From the NCBI GenBank assembly GCA_026692865.1, contig JAPLNI010000053.1:1-64000 (forward strand): DNA of 64,000 bases, in the 5' to 3' direction. This DNA is from Planctomycetota bacterium. GTDB taxonomy: Bacteria; Planctomycetota; Planctomycetia; Pirellulales; Pirellulaceae. Both the position numbers and the translations under genes were made by a program. The number at the start of each line of letters is the position of its first letter. Position 1 is the stretch's first letter. The notes beneath the pieces were generated by a model that worked only from the letters and a program-made list of their open reading frames with translations, ran no database searches and was not told the DNA's origin. Below, in pieces: positions 24,313 through 34,752 of the stretch.

Positions 24313-25380
24313 TTGGACGTACCTCGGCAGTCATCCGTTCAGCTTCGATCGCTTCGCGTTTTTTGCGATGTAGTGCGCCGTCGTAGTTTTTCGCAGGCCG
24401 CAATTGACAACGGAATGACCCAGGGAGCAGCCAGTCAAGCGGTTCAACACCTCGAAGAATATCTGGATGTTCAGTTAATCGATCGCTCCAAGCGACCATT
24501 TGTGTTGACCAGCGAAGGTGAGAAATTCTACGACGGAGTTGCTAATCTTCTCCGTCAGTTCGACAGCTTGGTGGATCAAGTCCAAGTGGGAGATGAAGTC
24601 GTTTCGGGGGAAGTCAACGTCGGAGCGATCTATTCGCTTGGGTTGAGTTATTTGCCAGCGATTCAGGAACGATTTAATTCGCAGTTCTCGGCGGCGAGCT
24701 GCGTCGTGAAGATGGCGCATCCTCATGATGTTTATCGGATGGTGGAGCAGGGGTCGGTCGACTTCGGAGTATTGAGTTATCCCGAAGCATCGCGAACGCT
24801 TTTGGTGACACATTGGCGGGAAGAGCCAATGGTCTTGGTCGCCTCACCTAGGCATCGTCTGTGCAATCATTCACGACTCTCCGTAACTGATTTGGCTGAA
24901 GTGGCGTTGGTTGCTTTTGCTCCAAAGCTTCCGATTCGGTTAGCGATCGATCGGCATCTACGGTCATTAGGGGTGTCGATGCGGGTTGTGGTGGAGCTCG
25001 ACAATGTGGATTCTGTAAAGCATGCGGCGATTGTTAATAGTGGATTGGCGTTCTTGCCAAAACCAACCATCGAGAACGAACTCGCTGCGGGTTCATTGCG
25101 ATTGTTAAATTGTTCGGAAGTCAATATGACGCGACCGCTTGGGGTAATCCAGCGTCGCGACGTTCCACTAGGGCGAGCGGCTCGTGGGATGTTGGAGTTG
25201 CTACTGCAAGATGCTGTTCACAGCGAAGCATCTCAGTGCGAGGCAGTCCCGTTCGCAAATGACAATTTGAATGAAGGGAGCTCGAATGCTTCGAGTCCTT
25301 CTTCTAATCCGAAAGCCGTCGATGGTGGTTCGACGGTTTTCGCGGCGAATGATAAACGGAAATCGCAAACCGCGGTTTAG
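24313..25380 (+). CDS. LysR-family transcriptional regulator upstream of gltBD
   Basis: 355 residues from TTG 24313; the helix-turn-helix starts only 10 residues later, so little room exists for another start. The N-terminal winged helix (about 10-70: SLRVFCDVVRRRSFSQAA, MTQGAASQAVQHLEE) and a periplasmic-binding-like effector domain (about 95-300) are typical. An unusual Ser/Asn-rich tail of about 50 residues ends the protein. It is followed after 67 bases by gltB in the same direction. In Bacillus the LysR protein GltC controls glutamate synthase genes; by context this gene may do the same, though no sequence proof is seen. Confidence 0.87.
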   Translation: MDVPRQSSVQLRSLRVFCDVVRRRSFSQAAIDNGMTQGAASQAVQHLEEYLDVQLIDRSKRPFVLTSEGEKFYDGVANLLRQFDSLVDQVQVGDEVVSGEVNVGAIYSLGLSYLPAIQERFNSQFSAASCVVKMAHPHDVYRMVEQGSVDFGVLSYPEASRTLLVTHWREEPMVLVASPRHRLCNHSRLSVTDLAEVALVAFAPKLPIRLAIDRHLRSLGVSMRVVVELDNVDSVKHAAIVNSGLAFLPKPTIENELAAGSLRLLNCSEVNMTRPLGVIQRRDVPLGRAARGMLELLLQDAVHSEASQCEAVPFANDNLNEGSSNASSPSSNPKAVDGGSTVFAANDKRKSQTAV

Positions 25381-25447
25381 TCCCATTTCAAAGTCAGTCA
25401 GTTAGATAAGATGGCTTGCATACCAAGTCAGAGAAAGTCACAAAATC

Positions 25448-28400
25448 ATGAACACCTCGTTCGGATTCCCAGAAGCTCAAGGTCTGTATGATCCTTCGTT
25501 AGAAAAGGACTCCTGCGGCGTTGGATTTGTCGCTCACATCAAAGGCAAACCCAGTCATCAAATCGTTTTAGATGCTGATCAAATTCTGCGCAACATGGAT
25601 CACCGTGGTGCGTGTGGTTGCGAATCCAATACGGGCGACGGCGCTGGGATTTTGACGGGGCTTCCCGTGAAGTTTATGGCCAAGGTAGCCAAAGTTAACT
25701 TCGGAATTGATTTGCCTGAGGCAGGCAAGTTTGCAGCGGGAAATATATTCCTTCCGAAAGATGAAACCGAGCGAGAGCACTGCCGTAATGTATTTGGTGA
25801 GCTGATCGTCAAGCATGGTCAAAAGCTGATCGGATGGCGAGTTGTCCCGGTGGATGCTGATGGTGCTGATATTGGACCGACCGCACGCTCGGGTGAGCCT
25901 GTGATTGAGCAGCTCTTCGTTGCTGCTGCCGATGGGCTGAACCAAGACGAGTTCGAGCGAAAGCTGTATCTGATTCGCAAGCAAGCCAGTCACGCTCTGC
26001 GCGGTGATACGAAGTTGAAGCAGGCTTTGCTGTTCTATGTTTGTTCGTTGTCGACAAAAGTCATCATCTACAAAGGGATGTTAACTCCCGCGCAAGTGAT
26101 GCCTTATTATCGCGACTTGAACGATCCCGATTATCAAACTCACCTCGCGATGGTACACAGCCGATTCTCCACAAACACTTTCCCAAGTTGGGATCGCGCA
26201 CAACCGCTGCGCTTCATGAGTCACAACGGTGAAATCAATACGCTTCGAGGTAACAGCAATTGGATGAAGGCTCGCGAAGGAAACGCCGCCAGCGAGATCT
26301 ACGGTGATCAGCTACCGGGTTTGTTCCCTGTAGTCGAGCCACACTGCAGCGATTCGGGCACCTTTGATAACTGCCTTGAGTTCTTGCTGATGAACGGTCG
26401 AACTCTTCAAGAGGCTGTCATGATGATGGTTCCCGAAGCTTGGCAAAAGCATGAGACGATGTCGGAAGACAAGCGAGGAATGTACGAGTACTTCAGCACG
26501 ATGATGGAACCATGGGATGGACCAGCGTCGATTGTGTTTACCGACGGACACTACATCGGTGCGACGCTCGACCGAAATGGTCTTCGTCCTAGTCGATACT
26601 ATTTGACGACTGATGATCGCGTCATCATGGCCAGCGAAGTGGGCGTGTTGGTTGTGGATCCAGCGATTGTTAAAGAAAAAGGTCGGCTACAACCTGGGCG
26701 TATGTTCTTGATTGATTTTCAAGAAGGTCGCTTGATTCCAGATGCAGAACTGAAAAATGGTTTGGCCGTTAGCAAGCCTTACAAACAATGGGTGAAAGAA
26801 AATCGAATCACTCTGGATGATCTGAAGCCGAAGGACGAGCCTCATGGTTTTTATCCAGAGACACTACTCGCTCGCATGCAGGCGTTTGGCTACACGACGG
26901 AAACGATGCAGTTCTTCTTGTTGCCAATGATTGCGACCCTTCAAGATCCAATCGGTTCGATGGGGAACGATTCGGCGATCGCTTGCTTGTCTGATAAGCC
27001 GCGTATGGTTTACGACTACTTCAAGCAGCTCTTTGCTCAAGTCACCAATCCGGCGATCGATAGTATTCGTGAAGACATCATCATGTCCTTGGAGTGCTAT
27101 ATCGGTCCCGAGCAAAACTTGCTTGCCGCGACTCCGGAGCATGCTCACAGGTTGTTGGTTCCTCATCCTATTCTGACTAACGAAGAACTGGCTGCGATCC
27201 AGCACATGTCAAACAAAGGTTGGAAGACTAAGACAATCGATATTAGCTACGATCGGGCTCTTGGAAAAGAAGGTCTCACACAGACCCTTGATCGTATTTG
27301 CGAAGAGGCATCTGAAGCGATTCGCGACAAGTACACGATTATCGTTCTAAGCGATCGAGCGACCAGTCAAAATCGCGTTGCTGTGAGCACATTGATGGCT
27401 TGCGGAGCGGTTCATCACCACTTGGTTCGCGCTGCCAAGCGAACTCAAATCGGTATTGTCCTCGAAACGGGTGAAGCACGCGAAGTCCATCATTTCTGCC
27501 TTCTGGTTGGTTATGGTGCTGACGCAATCAATCCTTACTTGGCATTCGAGGCACTTTGGCAAGCAAGCCGCGACGGATTGTTGGATGCAGATAAATATGC
27601 AGACGACGACAAGATCGTGGCCGCTTATCGCAAGGCTGTTGCTAAGGGGATGTTGAAGGTCATGGCGAAGATGGGGATCAGTACCCTCGCGAGTTACAAA
27701 GGTGCGCAGATCTTTGAAGCCCTCGGCCTAAAGACAGAGGTGATCGATCGTTGCTTCGTCGGAACGAACAGCCGTATCCAAGGTTGCAGTTTTGATATTC
27801 TTGCCGAAGAAGGTCTTCGTCGACATCGCTTGGGTTATCCAGACAAGCCTACATCGGAGCAAACGATGCTTCCGAATCTTGGCGAGTTTCACTGGCGTGC
27901 GGAAGGGGAGCGACACGGTTGGGATCCTGCTGCGATTGCTGATATCCAAATTGCAGCACGAGCAGGTGACAAGAACGCTTATCGACGTTTCGCAGACCAT
28001 ATCAACCGCGATTCGAAGATGCGTTATGCGCTTCGCGGCTTGTTTGAACTCAAGCCGAACGTACATGGTCCAGCGATTCCACTTGAAGAAGTTCAGTCCG
28101 CGAAAGATATTGTGAAGCGATTCTGCACGGGTGCGATGTCGCTCGGTTCGATCAGCGCTGAAGCTCACGAGACGCTTGCAATTGCAATGAATCGACTTGG
28201 CGGTAAGAGCAACACAGGCGAAGGTGGTGAAGATCCTGTCCGGTTCACGCCACTTGCAAACGGAGACTCAAAGAAGTCTGCGATTAAACAAGTTGCATCC
28301 GGACGCTTCGGTGTAACGATTGAGTATCTTGCAAACGCAGAAGAAATTCAGATTAAGATTTCGCAAGGCGCCAAGCCTGGCGAAGGTGGAGAATTGCCAG

Positions 28401-30031
28401 GCAAGAAGGTTGATCAATACATTGCTCGTATTCGATATAGTACACCTGGTGTGGGATTGATCAGTCCGCCTCCGCACCACGATATCTATTCGATCGAAGA
28501 CTTGGCTCAGTTGATCCACGACTTGAAGAATAGTAACCCAAGTGCTCGAGTGAGTGTAAAGCTTGTGAGCGAAGTCGGTGTCGGTGTGGTTGCCTCTGGC
28601 GTTGCAAAGGCTCACGCGGATCACATTCTTATTTCGGGTGATACTGGTGGAACCGGAGCTAGCCCGCTGACGAGTATCAAGCACGCTGGGTTGCCGTGGG
28701 AGCTTGGTATTGCGGAAGCACACCAGACGCTTGTACTAAACGATTTACGTTCACGTGTGACTCTTCAAACCGACGGTGGTTTGAAGACTGGACGCGACGT
28801 GGTCATCGCTGCGTTACTGGGTGCTGAAGAATTTGGTTTTGCGACTGCTCCGTTGATCACCCTTGGGTGCATCATGATGCGCAAGTGCCACTTGAACACT
28901 TGCCCGGTCGGGATCGCTACGCAGGATCCTGATCTTCGAGCGAAATTTGCTGGTAAGCCGGAGCACGTTGTAAACTACCTATTTATGGTTGCAGAAGATA
29001 CTCGCGAGATCATGGCATCGCTCGGGTTCAAGACAATCGACGAGATGGTTGGGCACACAGAGTGCCTGGGTATCGATGCAGCGGTTAAGCACTGGAAAGC
29101 AGACGGATTGGACCTAACTCCAATCTTGCGACCGGCAAAGAAGGCTCATGCAAACGTCGGTGTGATTTGCCAAATTGGACAAGATCACGGCTTAGAGAAA
29201 TCACTTGACGTCACGCAAATTGTTCCGCGTTGTCGCGATGCGATTGCAACGAAAAAACCTGTCCAGTTCCATTTACCAATCATCAATATCAACCGAACGG
29301 TTGGTACTATTCTCTCGCACGAGATCGCTAAGGTTCACGGTCAAAAAGGGCTGCCAACCGACACGATTCATATCAACTTTACTGGTTCTGCTGGTCAAAG
29401 CTTCGGTGCCTTCTTGGCTCATGGTGTGACGTTGGAGATCGAAGGAGATGCGAACGACTATGTTGGCAAGGGACTTTCGGGGGGACGCATCATTGTTTAC
29501 CCACCGAAGGAGTCGAGCTTCGAGGCAGAAGAAAACATCATAGTCGGTAATGTTTGCTTGTACGGCGCGACGATGGGTGAAGTATACTTCCGTGGAAGAG
29601 CGGCTGAACGATTCGCGGTGCGTAACAGTGGTGCCGTCGCAGTCATCGAAGGCTCTGGCGATCATGGATGCGAATACATGACAGGTGGTCGCGTTGTGAT
29701 CTTGGGAGCGACAGGACGTAACTTCGCAGCAGGCATGAGTGGCGGTGTTGCTTATGTGCTGGACGAGGACGGTGAGTTCCCAATTTGTTGCAACCTTGGA
29801 ACGGTGGAATTGGAAAAGGTTGTCGCTGAAGAAGATATCAGCGAACTCAAGGGATTGATCGAACGCCACTTGCAGTTCACTCAGTCAGCAGTCGCCAAAC
29901 GAGTGCTCGACAATTGGGATGCGACACTACCACGATTCGTCAAAGTAATGCCAACCGATTACAAGCGAGTGCTAGAAGAAATGAAAGCTCAAGCGACTAA
30001 GGCTCCGGCAGGAAAATTAGCCAAAGCTTAG
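25448..30031 (+). CDS. gltB: Glutamate synthase large subunit
   Basis: 1527 residues, the normal size. The glutaminase domain begins at the nucleophile Cys23 after a 22-residue propeptide (KDSCGVGF). The central and FMN-binding synthase domains follow, with the iron-sulfur ligands C-x5-C-x4-C at about 1141, 1147 and 1152 (CIMMRKCHLNTC) and the GxGG repeats of the C-terminal beta-helix (GKGLSGGRI, GGRVVILG, GMSGGVAYV). It makes two glutamates from glutamine and 2-oxoglutarate. gltD follows after 216 bases that contain inverted repeats; a LysR gene precedes it. Confidence 0.98.
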   Translation: MNTSFGFPEAQGLYDPSLEKDSCGVGFVAHIKGKPSHQIVLDADQILRNMDHRGACGCESNTGDGAGILTGLPVKFMAKVAKVNFGIDLPEAGKFAAGNIFLPKDETEREHCRNVFGELIVKHGQKLIGWRVVPVDADGADIGPTARSGEPVIEQLFVAAADGLNQDEFERKLYLIRKQASHALRGDTKLKQALLFYVCSLSTKVIIYKGMLTPAQVMPYYRDLNDPDYQTHLAMVHSRFSTNTFPSWDRAQPLRFMSHNGEINTLRGNSNWMKAREGNAASEIYGDQLPGLFPVVEPHCSDSGTFDNCLEFLLMNGRTLQEAVMMMVPEAWQKHETMSEDKRGMYEYFSTMMEPWDGPASIVFTDGHYIGATLDRNGLRPSRYYLTTDDRVIMASEVGVLVVDPAIVKEKGRLQPGRMFLIDFQEGRLIPDAELKNGLAVSKPYKQWVKENRITLDDLKPKDEPHGFYPETLLARMQAFGYTTETMQFFLLPMIATLQDPIGSMGNDSAIACLSDKPRMVYDYFKQLFAQVTNPAIDSIREDIIMSLECYIGPEQNLLAATPEHAHRLLVPHPILTNEELAAIQHMSNKGWKTKTIDISYDRALGKEGLTQTLDRICEEASEAIRDKYTIIVLSDRATSQNRVAVSTLMACGAVHHHLVRAAKRTQIGIVLETGEAREVHHFCLLVGYGADAINPYLAFEALWQASRDGLLDADKYADDDKIVAAYRKAVAKGMLKVMAKMGISTLASYKGAQIFEALGLKTEVIDRCFVGTNSRIQGCSFDILAEEGLRRHRLGYPDKPTSEQTMLPNLGEFHWRAEGERHGWDPAAIADIQIAARAGDKNAYRRFADHINRDSKMRYALRGLFELKPNVHGPAIPLEEVQSAKDIVKRFCTGAMSLGSISAEAHETLAIAMNRLGGKSNTGEGGEDPVRFTPLANGDSKKSAIKQVASGRFGVTIEYLANAEEIQIKISQGAKPGEGGELPGKKVDQYIARIRYSTPGVGLISPPPHHDIYSIEDLAQLIHDLKNSNPSARVSVKLVSEVGVGVVASGVAKAHADHILISGDTGGTGASPLTSIKHAGLPWELGIAEAHQTLVLNDLRSRVTLQTDGGLKTGRDVVIAALLGAEEFGFATAPLITLGCIMMRKCHLNTCPVGIATQDPDLRAKFAGKPEHVVNYLFMVAEDTREIMASLGFKTIDEMVGHTECLGIDAAVKHWKADGLDLTPILRPAKKAHANVGVICQIGQDHGLEKSLDVTQIVPRCRDAIATKKPVQFHLPIININRTVGTILSHEIAKVHGQKGLPTDTIHINFTGSAGQSFGAFLAHGVTLEIEGDANDYVGKGLSGGRIIVYPPKESSFEAEENIIVGNVCLYGATMGEVYFRGRAAERFAVRNSGAVAVIEGSGDHGCEYMTGGRVVILGATGRNFAAGMSGGVAYVLDEDGEFPICCNLGTVELEKVVAEEDISELKGLIERHLQFTQSAVAKRVLDNWDATLPRFVKVMPTDYKRVLEEMKAQATKAPAGKLAKA

Positions 30032-30046
30032 AGGGTGAAATCCCTT

Positions 30047-30169
30047 AGCCGATGGCGCTAGCCACGGGTGTCGATTCCCAAACAACTTGGCACGTCGCAC
30101 CCGAGGCTACGATAGGAGATAAGCCAGATAGTCGGAGATAGAAGAAACCCGAGGCTAGCGCCTACGGCT
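30047..30169. repeat. Inverted repeat of GGCTAGCGCC element between gltB and gltD
   Basis: Arm 30047-30069 (AGCCGATGGCGCTAGCCACG onward) is the inverse of arm 30147-30169 with 3 mismatches over 23 bases. The element sits inside the gltB-gltD gap, so the mRNA would form a hairpin that could tune relative expression. Related copies: 21426-21442 and a compact palindrome at 54077-54096. Confidence 0.65.
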
Positions 30170-30247
30170 CATGAAACCTGAGGCTAAAGCTTCTTAATAA
30201 AACTGTATTTTTAACATTTAATTTGTAAATAAACGGGACAAGGAACC

Positions 30248-31753
30248 ATGGGAAAGCCAACAGGATTTAAAGAGTACGATCGCAAGAAGACTGCATGGCG
30301 ATTGCCTGTTGTGCGGATGCACGACTACAAAGAAATCTACACAGAGCCAGACGAAAAGCAGCTGCGAACCCAAGGTGCGCGTTGCATGGACTGTGGCGTA
30401 CCGTTTTGCCAATCGGCGACAGGATGCCCAATTGATAATTTGATTCCTGAGTGGAACGACTTGGTCTACAACGGTCGTTGGCGAGATGCCTTAGACCGGC
30501 TTCATAAAACAAACAATTTTCCAGAGTTTACTGGACGCGTTTGCCCAGCTCCTTGCGAGGGAGCTTGCGTGCTGGGAATCACCAACCCGCCTGTTTCGAT
30601 CAAGAACATTGAATCGGCGATTATCGATAAAGGCTTCGCAGAAGGTTGGGTCAAAGCCAATCCGCCAAAATCGCGATCCGGAAAAAGCGTCGCCATCATC
30701 GGCTCGGGACCGGCTGGTTTAGCCGCTGCGGATCAACTGAACAAGGTTGGTCATTCGGTAACCGTCTACGAACGTTCCGATAGGATTGGTGGTTTGCTTA
30801 TGTACGGCATTCCGAACATGAAGTTGGATAAGGGAGACGTCGAACGACGACTCGATTTAATGCGAGATGAGGGGGTCAAGTTTATCACGAAGGCCAACGT
30901 TGGCGTGAACGTGGATCCTAAGCAATTGATGGCAGAGAACCATGCGGTTTTGCTATCGACCGGTGCAACGAAGCCACGTGACCTTCCGATTCCAGGTCGA
31001 CAGCTCAAAGGTGTTTACTTCGCAATGGAATTTCTTTCGGCGAACACGGCAAGCTTGCTCGATAGCAATCATGCTGATGGCAAATTCATCTCGGCCAAGG
31101 GAAAGAAAGTTGTCGTCGTTGGCGGCGGTGATACTGGATGTGATTGCATCGGCACCAGTCTTCGCCATGAGTGTAGCCAGTTAGTGAATTTTGAACTGCT
31201 TGAGAAGCCACCTGAGGAGCGAGCTACTGATAATCCTTGGCCGCAATGGCCTCGTATCTTCCGAAGCGACTACGGTCACGAAGAAGCTCAAGAAAAGTTT
31301 GGTATTGATCCTCGTGAGTATTCGATTCTCAGCAAGGAATTCCTGGACGATGGGCAAGGCAACGTCAAAGGTATTAGGACTGTTCGTGTGAAATGGGAAA
31401 AAGTCGACGGTCGGATGGTGATGAAAGAGGTGGATGGTTCAGAGCAAATTATCGAAGCTGACATTGTTCTTCTTGCGATGGGTTTCCTTGGTCCTGAGAA
31501 CTACGTTTCGGAAATGATGGGCTTGGAGTACGACGCGAGAAGCAACTACAAGGCTGAGCACGGCAAGTTTACAACAAACGTGCCTGGCGTCTTCGCTGCT
31601 GGTGATTGCCGACGTGGGCAGTCGCTGGTCGTATGGGCTATCAATGAAGGTCGCGGAGCCGCTCGAGCGATCGACATCTACCTGACAGGTGAAAGCAAGC
31701 TTCCCGCTCCAGGGGTCACGATGGGATCGGCTTTGGTTGAGGCGTCTGTCTAG
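30248..31753 (+). CDS. gltD: Glutamate synthase small subunit
   Basis: 501 residues. The N-terminal ferredoxin-like domain carries cysteine clusters C46-x2-C49-x4-C54-x5-C60 and [10 protein letters not shown]. The FAD site [13 protein letters not shown] (about 152-164) and NAD(P)H site GGGDTGCDC follow, and the C-terminal FAD contact is [11 protein letters not shown]. It feeds electrons from NADPH to GltB. The spacing of 216 bases from gltB is larger than usual, and the gap is repeat-filled. Confidence 0.98.
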   Translation: MGKPTGFKEYDRKKTAWRLPVVRMHDYKEIYTEPDEKQLRTQGARCMDCGVPFCQSATGCPIDNLIPEWNDLVYNGRWRDALDRLHKTNNFPEFTGRVCPAPCEGACVLGITNPPVSIKNIESAIIDKGFAEGWVKANPPKSRSGKSVAIIGSGPAGLAAADQLNKVGHSVTVYERSDRIGGLLMYGIPNMKLDKGDVERRLDLMRDEGVKFITKANVGVNVDPKQLMAENHAVLLSTGATKPRDLPIPGRQLKGVYFAMEFLSANTASLLDSNHADGKFISAKGKKVVVVGGGDTGCDCIGTSLRHECSQLVNFELLEKPPEERATDNPWPQWPRIFRSDYGHEEAQEKFGIDPREYSILSKEFLDDGQGNVKGIRTVRVKWEKVDGRMVMKEVDGSEQIIEADIVLLAMGFLGPENYVSEMMGLEYDARSNYKAEHGKFTTNVPGVFAAGDCRRGQSLVVWAINEGRGAARAIDIYLTGESKLPAPGVTMGSALVEASV

Positions 31754-31926
31754 AGTGTCCTTCTTGAAGAAGGGCAAGAATATGCCAGGGAAAAAGTAGC
31801 TGAGCGGTTTTCCCCCGTTTAAACTTGGTTCTTCCGTAGGAATTTGTCTTACGAGCTTAGGCATGCTGTCGATCGATTGGTGGCGTTGTAGAATGCCAGA
31901 GTCCTTGTTCCGAGAGAACGAGAACT

Positions 31927-33351
31927 TTGGCGTCTTTAACGCATGCAATTAAAAATGGATTCGATCGGGTACCCATGTATAACAATGGATCAGAACGGAT
32001 TGTCGACGGAATGGTCGACAAGCCACTGCTGAGCGACAAGGCCTTTTGGGGGCTTGCGATCACGCAGTTTCTTGGTGCGTTTAATGATAATTTGTTTAAG
32101 CAAATTGTTTTGCTGCTTTCAATTCCGGTAGTGATCGCTGGTGCAGGAGAGGTTGCTGGCCAAATTAAGGAAGGCGACGTGCAAGGATGGGCGACAGCTT
32201 TGTTTTCACTTCCTTTTGTTTTGTTAAGCGGTGTGGCCGGCTTTTTGTCGGATCGCTATCGCAAACGTGACGTGATTGTTATTGCAAAAGTGGCTGAAAT
32301 AGCTGTCATGCTGTTGGGAATGATCGCGTTTCTCTTTTATGGCTTATGGGGAATGGCAGGGACGTGGACCGTGCTGTTTTTGATGGGAACCCACAGTACT
32401 TTTTTTGGACCAGGAAAGTATGGGATCTTGCCGGAATTGTTCCATTCGAAAGATCTCGCGAAAGCCAACGGGTTAATCTTAATGAGTACATTCTTGGCGA
32501 TCATTTTTGGAACCGTCATCGCGGGGGTTTTGTTTGATGTGTTATTGGAAACCGATGGTCAAGGTCGTCCAAGTGCGAAGCCGCTTTGGATTGCCTCGTG
32601 CGTTTGTATTGGGATTGCCATTCTTGGGACTTGGGCATCAACATGGATACGCTCGGCACGGCCTGCTCAGCCCGAGTCCAGCCTTACTGCTGCAGACTGG
32701 GGCGTTTCACCGGCTGTTAGTAAGATGTTTCTCAGCGATCGTCCGTTATTTTCTGCACTTCTCGTGTCTTGTGTTTTCTGGATGATCTCAGGCATCGCTG
32801 TCCCTGTTGTCAACAGCTTGGGGGTCACACAACTTGGGGTGAATAAATCGAGTACCAGTTTGTTGGTCGGTGGGATCGCTATCGGGATCATGTTGGGATC
32901 GATCGTCTCGGCAGTTGTTTTCAAACGAGTGCAGCCGCGTGGGCAAGTGACGATCGGTTTGTGGGGGATGTTTCTTGCGTTGACGATCCTCGGATTCTGG
33001 AAAGGGAACGGAGTCCATTTGCTTGGGTATGCGGGGAGCTTTGTGGGTTTGATTGTCGTCGGAGTATTCGCGGCGATCTACGCCGTTCCGTTGCAAGTCT
33101 TCATGCAGGAGCGGCCCCCAACAGAGCTCAAAGGACGCATGATAGGAACGATGAACCAAGCAAACTTCATCGGAATTCTTTGTTCGGGAATTCTATACCA
33201 ACTCTTCCAGTGGATCTCAGTCCAGCTTGGTTGGCCAATCAGCTCCGTCTTCTGGATGCTAGCCCTGATGGTGCTACCGCTGGCGATCTTTTATCGCTTG
33301 GGCTCGTCACCCTTAGAAGGACAGGAGAACAATGCCGGCGAACAACTTTAG
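31927..33351 (+). CDS. MFS transporter, LplT (lysophospholipid transporter)-like
   Basis: 474 residues in the open frame; TTG 31927, ATG 31975 or ATG 32011 are all possible starts. Twelve membrane spans are expected. QFLGAFNDNLFKQ in the first span and the later FGPGKYGILPELFHSKDLAKANG are the marks of the LplT group, which flips lysophospholipids inward for re-acylation by Aas. The loop after span 2 has GFLSDRYRKRDV, the MFS signature. No Aas-type acyltransferase gene is in the window. Confidence 0.82.
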   Translation: MASLTHAIKNGFDRVPMYNNGSERIVDGMVDKPLLSDKAFWGLAITQFLGAFNDNLFKQIVLLLSIPVVIAGAGEVAGQIKEGDVQGWATALFSLPFVLLSGVAGFLSDRYRKRDVIVIAKVAEIAVMLLGMIAFLFYGLWGMAGTWTVLFLMGTHSTFFGPGKYGILPELFHSKDLAKANGLILMSTFLAIIFGTVIAGVLFDVLLETDGQGRPSAKPLWIASCVCIGIAILGTWASTWIRSARPAQPESSLTAADWGVSPAVSKMFLSDRPLFSALLVSCVFWMISGIAVPVVNSLGVTQLGVNKSSTSLLVGGIAIGIMLGSIVSAVVFKRVQPRGQVTIGLWGMFLALTILGFWKGNGVHLLGYAGSFVGLIVVGVFAAIYAVPLQVFMQERPPTELKGRMIGTMNQANFIGILCSGILYQLFQWISVQLGWPISSVFWMLALMVLPLAIFYRLGSSPLEGQENNAGEQL

Positions 33352-33426
33352 GGCAACCTTCCTCGATCGATCCGTTAAAATACCCTTTTCGTGCACGAAT
33401 CCTGCTACTGTAGATTGACTGTGTCG

Positions 33427-34569
33427 CTAGCTCGCATAACTGTGGCCTCGACTGAGTTGGAACGGCTCGATGGGGATCGACGGTTTGCTCCCTGTCATGA
33501 CTTCGATCATCAGTTTGGCTGTGACAGGTGAAAAATGAATCCCGTGACGGTAGTGGCCAGCCGCGACGAAGACATTGTCGAAGTTTGTTAAGCGACCGAG
33601 ATAGGGAAACCCGTCGACCGATGCTGGGCGAAGGCCTGACCAAGTCTTTACAACGGTTGCACTGGCTAAGCAAGGTATCAGGTCGATCGCCCAAACTCTC
33701 AGTTCATCGATCATTGCCTGAGTCGTGGAGTTATTAAACCCCATTTCCTCTTCGCAGGAGCCCGCCAAAACGAGTCCGTCTGCGCGCGGGACCAAGTAGC
33801 GATGGCCGTCGTTGATTACGGGAATACAGGGTCGATTGGGGAGTCTAAATAGAACCATCTGACCGCGCATCGGGAAGATTTCGGTAGCCTGAGTTGCTGG
33901 AACAAATTCTTGAAGCACTCGACGCGTCCAGGCACCGGTTGTGACACAGGCTCGTCGCGTTTCAATCTCACCCAAACTAGTCGCGACTGTGTAAGTGTCC
34001 TCAATAGAACGTGAATCGCGTGGTCGGATGGATAGCAACTCTTCCGATTCGTGAATTTCAACGCCGTACTTTCGACAACTCTTCACGAGTGCCTGAAGGT
34101 ACCAAGGGTTTCGAATCTGGCACTCCTGAGGAAGATACCACGCTCGCTTGATAGAGTCCCAGGCAAGGGCAGGGGCGTGAGCGCGGACTTGATCGCGGTT
34201 CCAGCGTTCGAAAGCGATTCCTTGCTCTTTCCACCAGACTTCATTGGCGGTCAGCGTTGCCAGTTCGCCGATTGTTTTCGCAAGATAGATTCCACCGCAG
34301 CGAATAAAACCAACGTCGATTTGCGAGTCGCTTTGGAGCTCATCGACCCATTGGGGGAAAATCGCATGCGAAGCCGCACGTAGCTGGTCGATTGGGTCAA
34401 GCGGCAAGACGGTCGCACCAGGCGGCAGGATTCCCGCTCCAGCCCACGAGGAGCCGCTACCGACTGACTTTGCTTCCAAGACGATGACTTTCCATCCGCA
34501 CCGTTTTGCTGCTTCGTAGGCAATCGAAAGCCCGATGACTCCGCCTCCGCAAACAACTAGGTCTGTCAT
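33427..34569 (-). CDS. thiO: Glycine oxidase / FAD-dependent amino-acid oxidase (ThiO-like)
   Basis: About 380 residues from ATG 34569; a start 7 codons upstream is also open. The FAD site CGGGVIGLSIAYEAA starts at residue 5, ending with the acidic EAKS that binds ribose. SSWAGAGILPPG near 46 is typical of ThiO, and the C-terminal flavin contact GHYRHGIHFSPVTAKL is complete. ThiO oxidises glycine to iminoglycine for thiazole synthesis in the thiamine pathway. The thiazole genes thiS and thiG are not next to it; a ThiF/MoeB gene lies at 61.5 kb. Confidence 0.9.
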   Translation of the reverse strand: MTDLVVCGGGVIGLSIAYEAAKRCGWKVIVLEAKSVGSGSSWAGAGILPPGATVLPLDPIDQLRAASHAIFPQWVDELQSDSQIDVGFIRCGGIYLAKTIGELATLTANEVWWKEQGIAFERWNRDQVRAHAPALAWDSIKRAWYLPQECQIRNPWYLQALVKSCRKYGVEIHESEELLSIRPRDSRSIEDTYTVATSLGEIETRRACVTTGAWTRRVLQEFVPATQATEIFPMRGQMVLFRLPNRPCIPVINDGHRYLVPRADGLVLAGSCEEEMGFNNSTTQAMIDELRVWAIDLIPCLASATVVKTWSGLRPASVDGFPYLGRLTNFDNVFVAAGHYRHGIHFSPVTAKLMIEVMTGSKPSIPIEPFQLSRGHSYAS

Positions 34570-34752
34570 TGCAATTGCCCTATTCGGCAAAATTTGTCGG
34601 AAAACTTGCTCTGGTGTGACTTTTCGGAGACCTTATGCATGGTTAGCTGGTTGAGCGACTTCGAGATGGGTATCATTGTGATTAGCTGGGAAGCTGGAAA
34701 CGTGTGGGTTGCACACGCTAGTATCGGCCGTTGGAAACCCAATAAGGTTTAG

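Noticed and set aside
31754-31800. CCTTCTTGAAGAAGG as a terminator after gltD
   Set aside because: The stem has almost no loop and no T-run follows.
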